A stretch of 29,548 nt of DNA from positions 1 through 29,548 of the forward strand of contig NZ_JAXMJI010000092.1 in the NCBI RefSeq assembly GCF_034376665.1. Direction: 5' to 3'. How positions within the stretch are numbered: the first letter of the stretch is position 1; each line of letters opens with the position of its first letter. This document shows, piece by piece, positions 16,280-23,270 of this stretch. Under the pieces are notes generated by a model that worked only from the letters and a program-made list of their open reading frames with translations, was not told the origin of the DNA and searched no databases. The stretch comes from Allopontixanthobacter sp034376665 (GTDB lineage: Bacteria; Pseudomonadota; Alphaproteobacteria; Sphingomonadales; Sphingomonadaceae). The position numbers and the translations under genes were made by a program.

Positions 16280-16317
16280 AGGATTAATGTCCCGTCTTGC
16301 GACGGCGCAATAATCCT
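16280..16317 (+). promoter_or_regulatory. long imperfect hairpin upstream of the 63-residue gene
   Basis: AGGATTA (16280-16286) pairs perfectly with TAATCCT (16311-16317). Three further pairs and an inner CCGTC/GACGG stem (16292-16296 with 16301-16305) close a TTGC tetraloop, with single A-A and C-C mismatches between segments. This gives 15 pairs in 38 bases. No T run follows on the plus strand, so it is not an ordinary terminator; it may be an mRNA leader element. Confidence 0.5.
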
Positions 16318-16330
16318 CCGCGCAACATGG

Positions 16331-16345
16331 TTAGAATCGGGTTAA
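16331..16345. promoter_or_regulatory. CtrA-like box TTAG-N7-TTAA
   Basis: TTAG, seven bases (AATCGGG) and TTAA match the CtrA consensus with one mismatch and share ATCGGGTTAA with the site at 15687-15701. It ends ten bases before the ATG of the small membrane protein and touches its ribosome-binding site. Occupancy there would be expected to repress rather than activate. Confidence 0.4.
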
Positions 16346-16354
16346 GGATGGGTC

Positions 16355-16546
16355 ATGCGAAAGACTCTTGTCCTGACCGACGAATCGGCCCGCCACCCAT
16401 TCCTGGCAAGTTTGCCGCCGCATGTCCGGAAAGGGGTCATACCCGCACCGGCGCGATCAGGTTGGGTGATAGACCGCGACGACGTGCGCGGCTTTTTCGG
16501 CGCCTATATCGCCTGTCTGCTGGCGGTGCTGATCTTCATCGCCTGA
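16355..16546 (+). CDS. small single-pass membrane protein, unknown function
   Basis: I do not recognise this 63-residue protein. It has a hydrophilic N-terminal 45 residues containing LPPHVRKGVIPAPARSGW. A single C-terminal hydrophobic segment (about residues 47-63, FFGAYIACLLAVLIFIA) ends exactly at the stop, as in tail-anchored proteins. AAGGA about seven bases before the ATG supports translation. It lies between two unrelated genes, converging with the MFS gene after 15 bases. Coding status rests on the ribosome-binding site, sensible topology and the absence of another gene in this interval. Confidence 0.6.
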   Translation: MRKTLVLTDESARHPFLASLPPHVRKGVIPAPARSGWVIDRDDVRGFFGAYIACLLAVLIFIA

Positions 16547-16561
16547 TCGCGCCCGACCCGG

Positions 16562-17872
16562 TCAGGCGGGCAGGGCCTTCAGTTCGGACTTGAACAACAG
16601 CCGCCCCAGCCATGCCGACACCAGGCACATCGCGGCGCTCAGCAACAATTGGTCGGTTACATCCACGCCCGCCATGCTCAGGCCAATCGCGAGGAGCGAG
16701 CCGACCACCATTGCGCCGGAATTCACGATATTGTTGGCGGCGATCGTCCGGGCGGTCTGCGATTTTTCCACAAAGGTGGTCAGGAACGCATACAGTGGCA
16801 CCACGAACATCCCTCCGGCCACGGCAATGCCGAGCAGGGACAGCAGCAGCGGCACAGCGAGCGGCTGGACGACAAAGGTGCCGACATCCATCAATCCGTC
16901 TTCGGGATGGGGAACCCAGCTGCGGCAGACAAAATAAAACGCGACCACGAAGACACCCATCGCGATTACCGATACCGGCGAATACCGTGCCGAGACGGTG
17001 CCCTTGAGCAGGGCGTTGATCGACACCGAGCCGATGGCGACGCCAATGGAGAAGATCACCAGAAAAAGGCTGGCCACTTCCTTGCTGGCGGTCAGGACGT
17101 TCTTGGCCAGCGGCGGGAACTGGATGAACAGCACCGCGCCGATGGTCCAGAAAAAGCTGATCGCCAGGATCGCCAGGAACACGCGGCGATCGTCCATGGT
17201 CTTGCGGATCAGTTGCCGCGACGAGCGCCACAAATTCCAGTCGAGCGGTTCGGCCGCGATTACCGGCGGTGCGGGCGGCACCTGGCGGCCCGAAATATAG
17301 CCCACCACGGCAGTGAGAACGACGGCCACCGCGGCCCATTCCACAGCGATCCAGCCGGCCAGAATCGTGCCGAACAGGATCGCGATATAGGTTCCGGCCT
17401 CGACCAGGCCGGTCCCGGCGAGGACTTCGTCACGATGCAGGTGCTGGGGCAGGATCGCGTATTTGATCGGGCCGAAGAACGTCGAATGCACCCCCATGGC
17501 AAACAGCGCTGCCAGCATCAGGGGGATGGAAAACTCCGCAAGTGCGCCGCCTTGCCACGCCAGGAACAGCCCGCCGCCGCCGACGATCATGATCAGGATC
17601 TCGCAGAATTTCACGATCCGGATGATCGCGGCCTTGTCCCGCATATCCGCCAATTGCCCGGCAAGGGCGGACAGCAGGAAAAACGGCAGGATGAACAAGC
17701 CTGAGGCGATGGCGCTGAACTGTGCTTCTGCTTCCTGCGAATTGTAGATGCTGTAGACCACGAACAGCACCATGGCGTTCTTGTAGAGATTGTCGTTGAA
17801 GGCACCGAGGAGTTGAGTAACGAAGAGCGGCACGAAGCGCCGGCTGCGCAGCAGATGCGTTGTCGTGGTCAT
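16562..17872 (-). CDS. MFS transporter, LplT-like
   Basis: This product of about 436 residues has 12 predicted membrane segments. The N-terminal FVPLFVTQLLGAFNDNLYKNA segment is typical of the MFS module found in LplT lysophospholipid flippases and in fused MFS-acyltransferase-Aas proteins. Here the MFS part stands alone, with no PlsC or AMP-binding domain attached. A lysophospholipid flipping role is therefore a family-based inference. I chose the ATG at 17872; an upstream in-frame ATG at 17932 adds 20 residues unlike the family and would overlap the promoter-like element. It diverges from pgsA, a phospholipid gene, which agrees with a lipid role. Confidence 0.85.
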   Translation of the reverse strand: MTTTTHLLRSRRFVPLFVTQLLGAFNDNLYKNAMVLFVVYSIYNSQEAEAQFSAIASGLFILPFFLLSALAGQLADMRDKAAIIRIVKFCEILIMIVGGGGLFLAWQGGALAEFSIPLMLAALFAMGVHSTFFGPIKYAILPQHLHRDEVLAGTGLVEAGTYIAILFGTILAGWIAVEWAAVAVVLTAVVGYISGRQVPPAPPVIAAEPLDWNLWRSSRQLIRKTMDDRRVFLAILAISFFWTIGAVLFIQFPPLAKNVLTASKEVASLFLVIFSIGVAIGSVSINALLKGTVSARYSPVSVIAMGVFVVAFYFVCRSWVPHPEDGLMDVGTFVVQPLAVPLLLSLLGIAVAGGMFVVPLYAFLTTFVEKSQTARTIAANNIVNSGAMVVGSLLAIGLSMAGVDVTDQLLLSAAMCLVSAWLGRLLFKSELKALPA

Positions 17873-17918
17873 AGATTTCTGTCGCCGCTCCCAGCACCGT
17901 CCCCGAATTGCAGACGCT

Positions 17919-17943
17919 CTATAGCAATGCATTAGGGGAACAA
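17919..17943 (-). promoter_or_regulatory. candidate promoter of the MFS gene
   Basis: On the minus strand TTGTTCC (17943-17937) and GCTATAG (17925-17919) are 11 bases apart, fitting the Caulobacter-like pattern TTG-N10-14-GCTAnA. It would leave a leader of about 40 bases before the ATG at 17872. Confidence 0.35.
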
Positions 17944-17970
17944 GGGCAAAGGCATTTGTTCAGCGAAGCT

Positions 17971-17998
17971 TTGCCGCAGCCATTTTGCGCGCTAGAGC
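17971..17998 (+). promoter_or_regulatory. candidate pgsA promoter giving a near-leaderless mRNA
   Basis: TTGCCGC at 17971-17977, a 13-base spacer and GCTAGAGC at 17991-17998 match the alphaproteobacterial housekeeping pattern well. Transcription would begin around 18003-18006, at or next to the pgsA ATG. Confidence 0.48.
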
Positions 17999-18005
17999 GG
18001 ACAGG

Positions 18006-18614
18006 ATGATGACGCTGCCCAATCTGCTGACGCTGTCACGGATCGTGACAATCCCGCTGCTGGCCTTCCTGCTGTGGTGGCCCCAATGGCAGCTGGGGTA
18101 TGCGCTGGCCTTTGGACTGTACTGCCTGATGGGCATCACCGATTATTTCGACGGCTATCTTGCGCGGTCGAACGGGACGGTTTCGAAACTGGGCCAGTTC
18201 CTCGATCCGATCGCGGACAAGCTGATGATCGCCGCTGTAATCCTGGTGCTCACCGCGCAGGGGTATCTTCGCGGGCCCTATGTGGGCGACATGCATGTGA
18301 TCGCCGGACTGATCATCCTGATGCGCGAGATTGCCGTATCGGGCTTGCGCGAATTTCTCGGCAGCCTCCAGATATCGGTGCCGGTGACCAGACTGGCGAA
18401 ATGGAAGACCGCGCTGCAACTGGTCGCCCTGGGCGGTCTGATCCTGGGCGGTGCAGTTCAAGGTCCGCCATGCGTCACACTTGCCGATGCGTGCCTGACC
18501 CCGGCCGAAAACTGGATCCACATTGCCAGTCTGACCGCGTTGTGGGCCGCTGCGATCCTCACCCTGATCACGGGTTGGGATTATTTGCGCGTCGGTCTGA
18601 AACATATGGACTGA
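18006..18614 (+). CDS. pgsA: CDP-diacylglycerol-glycerol-3-phosphate 3-phosphatidyltransferase
   Basis: PgsA forms phosphatidylglycerophosphate from CDP-diacylglycerol and glycerol 3-phosphate, the committed step to phosphatidylglycerol and cardiolipin. The 202-residue protein has several membrane segments and the CDP-alcohol phosphotransferase motif, read as DGYLAR, then G eight residues later, then FLDPIADK. This keeps all four catalytic aspartates. Its N-terminus MMTLPNLLTLSRI is typical. Either of the tandem ATGs at 18006 and 18009 may be used. The upstream promoter-like element leaves almost no leader. The gene converges with oxyR. Confidence 0.95.
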   Translation: MMTLPNLLTLSRIVTIPLLAFLLWWPQWQLGYALAFGLYCLMGITDYFDGYLARSNGTVSKLGQFLDPIADKLMIAAVILVLTAQGYLRGPYVGDMHVIAGLIILMREIAVSGLREFLGSLQISVPVTRLAKWKTALQLVALGGLILGGAVQGPPCVTLADACLTPAENWIHIASLTALWAAAILTLITGWDYLRVGLKHMD

Positions 18615-18631
18615 CGCCGCGGTGCCCCTGT

Positions 18632-19528
18632 TCAGCCGGCGCGCAGTTCCTCGGCGAGCAGCTTGAATTCCGCTGCGCGCGGGGAATTCTTGCGCCAGAT
18701 CAGCGCAATCTCGCGGCTGGCGTTTGCCGTGTCGAGCGGGCGCGCGACCACGTCGGTGTTGTTCAGGATGCCGGCGTCGAGCGCCATCTGCGGCAACATG
18801 GTCAGCCCCAGGCCATTGTCCACCATCTGCACCAGCGTGTGGAGGCTGGTGCCGATCATCGCTGCGTTGGAACGCAGTTCCGGGCGGTTGCAGGCCGCGA
18901 GCGCGTGCGCTTTCAGGCAGTGGCCATCTTCCAGCAGCAGCAGGCGGCCTTCGTCGATCATTTCCGGCGGAATGACCGCCGGCGGATCGCGCGGGTCGTT
19001 CTTCGGAAAGGCGACGAACAGCCGGTCGTTGGAAATATGTTCGTAATCGACGTCACCGGTGGGGAAGGGCAGCGCGAGCAGCACGCAGTCGACACGTCCG
19101 TGATTGAGCGATTCGACCGCTGCATCGCTGGTTTCCTCCCGCAGGAACAGCTGCAATTGCGGCCGTTCGCGGCGCAGGCGGGGCAGCATCTTGGGCAGCA
19201 GGAACGGGGCAATGGTGGGAATGACGCTCATCCGCAATTCGCCCGACAGCGGCTTGCCCGACGCCTGCACGAGGTCGGACAGCTCCTCCGCCTCGCGCAG
19301 CAGCCGGTGCGCTTTCGCGACCACGGTCTCGCCCAGGGGGGTGAAGCGGACGACGCGGCGGCTGCGTTCCACCAGCGTCACGCCGAGCAGCGATTCCAGC
19401 TCGCGGATTCCGGCCGACAGGGTGGATTGGGAAACGAAACTCGCCTCCGCCGCGCGGCCGAAATGCCCGTGTTCGTGCAGCGAGACCAGATACTGCAATT
19501 GCTTGATCGTCGGGAGGTACGTGCTCAT
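18632..19528 (-). CDS. oxyR: peroxide-responsive LysR-type regulator OxyR
   Basis: The 298-residue LysR-family regulator has an N-terminal winged helix-turn-helix (about 7-65) and an effector domain. The redox pair C204 and C213, in LEDGHCLKAHALAAC, has the same nine-residue spacing as C199 and C208 of E. coli OxyR. The surrounding LLLLEDGHC and GLGLTMLP motifs match as well, so it should sense hydrogen peroxide by disulfide formation. No catalase or peroxiredoxin gene is adjacent. Its ATG overlaps the rnd stop by four bases, so it is translated from the rnd transcript. That is an unusual arrangement for a LysR regulator, which commonly diverges from a target. Confidence 0.94.
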   Translation of the reverse strand: MSTYLPTIKQLQYLVSLHEHGHFGRAAEASFVSQSTLSAGIRELESLLGVTLVERSRRVVRFTPLGETVVAKAHRLLREAEELSDLVQASGKPLSGELRMSVIPTIAPFLLPKMLPRLRRERPQLQLFLREETSDAAVESLNHGRVDCVLLALPFPTGDVDYEHISNDRLFVAFPKNDPRDPPAVIPPEMIDEGRLLLLEDGHCLKAHALAACNRPELRSNAAMIGTSLHTLVQMVDNGLGLTMLPQMALDAGILNNTDVVARPLDTANASREIALIWRKNSPRAAEFKLLAEELRAG

Positions 19529-20784
19529 TCGGCGGCGTGCTGTGCCGGCAACGGTTCGTCGTCACCCGGCTGAGGTTCGGATCCGGCTCCGTCGCTGTCT
19601 GCCTCTCCCTCGCCAGAAGCGTTGCCGAGATGCGTCATGACCATTTTGCCGTCCTTGACGGTAAATGCCATCCGCCCTTCCACCAGCTCCAGTGCTTCCT
19701 TGCCGAACACTTCATACCGCCAGCCCTCGAGAATGGGGAGCTTGCGAACCCCGGCCGCGAGCGCTTCCAACTCGTCGGACTTGGTCAGCAGGCGCGAGGC
19801 AATATCGATTTCCCGGCAGCGGACCTTGAGCAGCAGCTTGAGGAGGTCGGCAACCAGCGCGCCTTCCTTGCCCAGCGGCGCACCGCGACCGACTTTCTCC
19901 GGCAATTCGTGCTTCGGCAGCGGTTCGGCGGTTTCCAGAACATTCATCAGCCGTTTGCCGATGTCGTTGTCCTTCCAGGAATTCGACAAGCCGCGCACCT
20001 TCGCGAGGTCAGCCTGATTTTTCGGCGGGTGTCCTGCCAGATCGGCCAGAGTTTCGTCACGCATGATCCGCCCGCGGGGGATGTTCTTGTGCTTCGCCTC
20101 GTTTTCGCGCCACGCGGCGATCGCTTTCAGGCGGCCGAGCACAATCGGATTGCGGCCGGCCTGGCGGATCCGCAGCCACGCCTTGTCGCCGTCCGCAGCA
20201 TAATTCGCCGGATCGGCGAGCTTTTCCATTTCGGCATTCAGCCACGCACCGCGCCCGGTCTTGATCAGCTTCTTGAGCAGCTTGGGAAAAATGTCGGACA
20301 GAAAGGTGACATCCCCGATGGCGTATTCGATTTGCCGTTCGGTCAGCGGGCGGCGGCCCCAGTCGGTAAACCGTGCACCCTTGTCCACCGTGATGCCGAG
20401 CCAGCTTTCGACCATGTTGGCATAGCCGATCTGTTCGGACTGGCTGATCGCCATCATCGCGATCTGCGTGTCGAAGATCGGATGCGGGGTCTTGCCGGTC
20501 AGATTGTAGATGATTTCCACATCCTGGCCGCCTGCGTGAAAGACCTTGAGCACATCTTCATTGTTGCACATCAGCTCGAGCAGGCTGGTCAGGTCGATGC
20601 CGTCCGCCATCGGATCGATCGCCGCGGCTTCGTGTTCGTTGGCGATCTGGACCAGGCACAATTCGGGCCAATAGGTATTCTCGCGCATGAATTCGGTATC
20701 GACGGAGACGAATTCGGATTTGGCGAGGCGGGCGCACAGTTCATCGAGGGCGCCGGTGGTGGTAATCAAATCATGTATTTTCAT
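19525..20784 (-). CDS. rnd: ribonuclease D
   Basis: RNase D is a 3'-5' exoribonuclease involved in tRNA 3' maturation. The 419-residue protein contains the DEDDy exonuclease domain: D29 and E31 (VDTEFMRENTY), D88 (FHAGGQDVEI) and the Y154/D158 pair (YAIGD). An HRDC domain follows (about residues 215-290), with a second HRDC-like region after it. The last 35 residues are acidic and low-complexity. The ATG at 20784 gives the normal N-terminus MKIHDLI; a longer upstream frame is not family-like. The 198-base gap shared with divergent aspS holds two hairpins in the rnd leader. oxyR follows with a 4-base overlap. Confidence 0.96.
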   Translation of the reverse strand: MKIHDLITTTGALDELCARLAKSEFVSVDTEFMRENTYWPELCLVQIANEHEAAAIDPMADGIDLTSLLELMCNNEDVLKVFHAGGQDVEIIYNLTGKTPHPIFDTQIAMMAISQSEQIGYANMVESWLGITVDKGARFTDWGRRPLTERQIEYAIGDVTFLSDIFPKLLKKLIKTGRGAWLNAEMEKLADPANYAADGDKAWLRIRQAGRNPIVLGRLKAIAAWRENEAKHKNIPRGRIMRDETLADLAGHPPKNQADLAKVRGLSNSWKDNDIGKRLMNVLETAEPLPKHELPEKVGRGAPLGKEGALVADLLKLLLKVRCREIDIASRLLTKSDELEALAAGVRKLPILEGWRYEVFGKEALELVEGRMAFTVKDGKMVMTHLGNASGEGEADSDGAGSEPQPGDDEPLPAQHAAE

Positions 20785-20801
20785 AGCGTTTTTCTTTATG
20801 C

Positions 20802-20832
20802 GGGCGGAGTACCGCCCTCGGGCATGATGCCC
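20802..20832 (-). promoter_or_regulatory. tandem stem-loops in the rnd leader
   Basis: GGGCGG/CCGCCC (20802-20807 with 20812-20817, 4-base loop) and GGGCA/TGCCC (20820-20824 with 20828-20832, 3-base loop) lie 18-48 bases upstream of the rnd ATG. In the rnd direction an A-rich stretch, not T, follows, so they are not terminators. A role in mRNA stability or translation is possible. Confidence 0.45.
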
Positions 20833-20859
20833 AGTTACATCGAAGCGTTGCCGCACAGC

Positions 20860-20888
20860 TTGACAAAGCCACGCGGTTCCCCTGTTAG
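20860..20888 (+). promoter_or_regulatory. candidate aspS promoter
   Basis: A perfect TTGACA at 20860-20865 is followed after 17 bases by TGTTAG at 20883-20888. The -10 is weak (three of six). It would give a leader of about 85 bases that begins with a hairpin at 20892-20912 (GCGCATCC with GGGTGCGC). Confidence 0.36.
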
Positions 20889-20982
20889 CCCGCGCATCCG
20901 CACGGGGTGCGCAGCGCTCCGACTGCTTGCCGGTTGTCGCGGCGCACATAGCGCCATAGCCGCAAATTTGGAAAGATATTAG

Positions 20983-22791
20983 ATGCACGCCTATCGTACC
21001 CACAATTGCGCGGCTTTACGCACAGAAAATGTCGGTGAAACCGTCCGCCTGTCCGGCTGGATTCACCGCAAGCGGGATCACGGCGGGGTGCTGTTCGCCG
21101 ATCTGCGCGATCATTACGGCCTGACGCAGATTGTCGTGGACGAAGATTCGCCCGCGCTGGCGGTGCTCGACGGGCTGCGGGTGGAAAGCGTCGTCACCAT
21201 CGATGGCGAAGTGAAGGCGCGCAGCGAAGGGACCGTGAACGCGAACCTGCCGACTGGTGGGATCGAAGTCTACGCCCGCTGCGTCACGATCCAGAGCCGC
21301 GCCGAGGAATTGCCGATGCCGGTCGCGGGCGAACAGGAATATCCGGAGGAAATCCGCCTCAAGAACCGCTTCCTCGATCTGCGCCGCGACAGTGTCCATG
21401 CCAACATCATGCTGCGCAGCAACGTGATCGCCTCGCTCCGCCGCCGGATGGTCGAACAGGGCTTTACCGAAATCCAGACCCCGATCCTGTCCGCCTCGAG
21501 CCCCGAAGGCGCGCGCGATTTCCTGGTGCCCAGCCGGATGCACAACGGTAAATTCTATGCGCTGCCGCAGGCGCCGCAGATGTTCAAACAGCTGCTGATG
21601 GTCAGCGGTTTCGACCGCTATTTCCAGATTGCCCCGTGTTTTCGTGACGAGGATCTGCGAGCCGACCGCAGCCTGGAATTCTACCAGCTCGACCTGGAAA
21701 TGAGTTTCGTGACGCAGGACGATGTCTTCGCGGCGCTGGAACCGGTGCTGGGCGGCGTGTTCGAGGAATTCTCCGGCGGCAAGACCGTAACCCCGTCAGG
21801 CAGTTTTCCGCGCATCCCTTACCGGGAATCGATGCTTAAATACGGCACCGACAAGCCCGATTTGCGCAACCCGCTGGTTATCTCCGACGTGTCCGCGCAT
21901 TTCGAGAAATCGGGCTTCGGCCTGTTCGAAACCATTGTCGGCAGCGGCGGCATCGTCCGCGTGATCCCTGCGCCAAACACGTATGAAAAGAGCCGCAAGT
22001 TCTTCGACGACATGAACAATTGGGCACGCGGCGAAGGTTTCGCGGGTCTGGGCTATGTCACCCGCAAGGGCGGCGAGTTCGGCGGCCCGATCGCCAAGAA
22101 CCACGGCCCCGACCTGATGGCGCGGCTGTACGACGCGCTGTGTCTGGGCGAGAATGACGGATTGTTCTTCGCTGCGGGCAAGGAAAAGGACGCGGTCAAA
22201 CTGGCCGGTGCCGCCCGCACCCGCGTGGCCGAGGAACTGGGTCTGATCGAGCAAGGCTGCTTCAAATTCTGCTGGATTGTCGATTTCCCGATGTTCGAAT
22301 ATGACGAGGACGCGAAGAAGGTCGATTTCAGCCACAACCCGTTCTCCATGCCGCAGGGCGAGATGGAGGCGCTGAAAACGCAGGACCCGCTGGATATCCT
22401 GGCGTGGCAGTATGATATCGTCTGCAACGGCTACGAGCTTTCGTCCGGTGCGATCCGGAACCACCGGCCCGATATCATGTACAAGGCGTTCGAGATTGCC
22501 GGCTATTCGCAGGCCGACGTGGACGCGAATTTCTCCGGCATGATCAACGCGTTCAAATATGGCGCGCCGCCGCATGGCGGTTCCGCACCGGGGATCGACC
22601 GGATCGTGATGCTGCTGGCGGACGAACCCAACATCCGTGAGGTGATCGCCTTCCCGCTCAACCAGAAGGGCGAGGATCTGATGATGGGCGCACCCAGCAC
22701 CGTCACCGCGGCGCAGCTGAAGGAACTGGCGATCCGGATCGTCGAACCGCCCAAGGCAGTGTCCGCAGAAAAGCCTGCAGAAACCGCCTGA
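20983..22791 (+). CDS. aspS: aspartyl-tRNA synthetase (probably nondiscriminating)
   Basis: AspRS charges tRNA with aspartate. The 602-residue length is that of the bacterial type: an N-terminal OB-fold anticodon-binding domain (about 1-105), the class II catalytic core and the inserted GAD domain. Motif 2 (CFRDEDLRADR) and motif 3 (GGSAPGIDRIVML) are clear. H33 (KRDHGG) and G83 (SEGTVN) are the residues associated with relaxed AspRS enzymes such as that of Pseudomonas aeruginosa, which also charge tRNA-Asn. This suggests Asn-tRNA is made by GatCAB transamidation. GGAAAG sits about eight bases before the ATG. Confidence 0.96.
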   Translation: MHAYRTHNCAALRTENVGETVRLSGWIHRKRDHGGVLFADLRDHYGLTQIVVDEDSPALAVLDGLRVESVVTIDGEVKARSEGTVNANLPTGGIEVYARCVTIQSRAEELPMPVAGEQEYPEEIRLKNRFLDLRRDSVHANIMLRSNVIASLRRRMVEQGFTEIQTPILSASSPEGARDFLVPSRMHNGKFYALPQAPQMFKQLLMVSGFDRYFQIAPCFRDEDLRADRSLEFYQLDLEMSFVTQDDVFAALEPVLGGVFEEFSGGKTVTPSGSFPRIPYRESMLKYGTDKPDLRNPLVISDVSAHFEKSGFGLFETIVGSGGIVRVIPAPNTYEKSRKFFDDMNNWARGEGFAGLGYVTRKGGEFGGPIAKNHGPDLMARLYDALCLGENDGLFFAAGKEKDAVKLAGAARTRVAEELGLIEQGCFKFCWIVDFPMFEYDEDAKKVDFSHNPFSMPQGEMEALKTQDPLDILAWQYDIVCNGYELSSGAIRNHRPDIMYKAFEIAGYSQADVDANFSGMINAFKYGAPPHGGSAPGIDRIVMLLADEPNIREVIAFPLNQKGEDLMMGAPSTVTAAQLKELAIRIVEPPKAVSAEKPAETA

Positions 22792-22894
22792 TAATTGTTG
22801 GGCCGCACACTAGTTTTACGCATCCCCTTGCCAGCCCGCGTCCGGTTCATTAGGGCGACAGGAAAGCTTCAACCCCCAATTCGAGAGGGAAAAT

Positions 22895-23131
22895 ATGTCC
22901 GATACTGCTGATCGCGTTTCCAAGATTGTTGTCGAACACCTCGGTGTCGAGGCCGACAAGGTCACTCAGGAAGCCAGCTTCATCGATGATCTGGGCGCAG
23001 ACAGTCTCGACATCGTCGAACTCGTGATGGCGTTCGAGGAAGAATTCGGTGTCGAAATCCCCGACGATGCGGCGGAAAAGATCACGACCGTTGGTGACGC
23101 GACCAAATACATCGAAGAGCACAAGGGCTGA
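22895..23131 (+). CDS. acpP: acyl carrier protein
   Basis: This 78-residue acidic protein is the acyl carrier of type II fatty acid synthesis. S37 in GADSLD carries the 4'-phosphopantetheine arm. The four-helix pattern, with helix II DIVELVMAFEEEFGVEIPD, is classical. GAGAGG at 22883-22888 is a good ribosome-binding site. It is followed by fabF after a 139-base gap containing a hairpin, the common acpP-fabF order. Confidence 0.98.
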   Translation: MSDTADRVSKIVVEHLGVEADKVTQEASFIDDLGADSLDIVELVMAFEEEFGVEIPDDAAEKITTVGDATKYIEEHKG

Positions 23132-23190
23132 TTGCCCGCCCGCCACGCTCGTCCGACGCCAGTTTTCGGGCGGTCGGCGGGGAACTGACA

Positions 23191-23218
23191 GGCTCGACCC
23201 CCATTAAGGGGCCGGGCC
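23191..23218 (+). terminator. hairpin between acpP and fabF (attenuator or weak terminator)
   Basis: An 11-bp stem with one mismatch and one G-T pair (23191-23201 with 23208-23218) closes a 6-base loop. It is followed by a T-rich but interrupted stretch. It could partly terminate or stabilise the abundant acpP message while allowing reduced fabF transcription. Confidence 0.45.
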
Positions 23219-23270
23219 TGTTGTATTTCTGGACCGTCAGGTTTTTGGGCCAGCATTTTGGGAGATTTTC

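Noticed and set aside
16540..16568. Inverted repeat CGCCTGA / TCAGGCG between the 63-residue gene and the MFS gene
   Set aside because: Both converging genes end in GCC TGA, which makes the palindrome automatically; the 15-base loop and lack of a T run argue against a terminator.
19537..20982. Plus-strand open frame of 481 codons leading into aspS
   Set aside because: It is antisense to rnd, whose DEDDy residues are intact; no ribosome-binding site or family motif.
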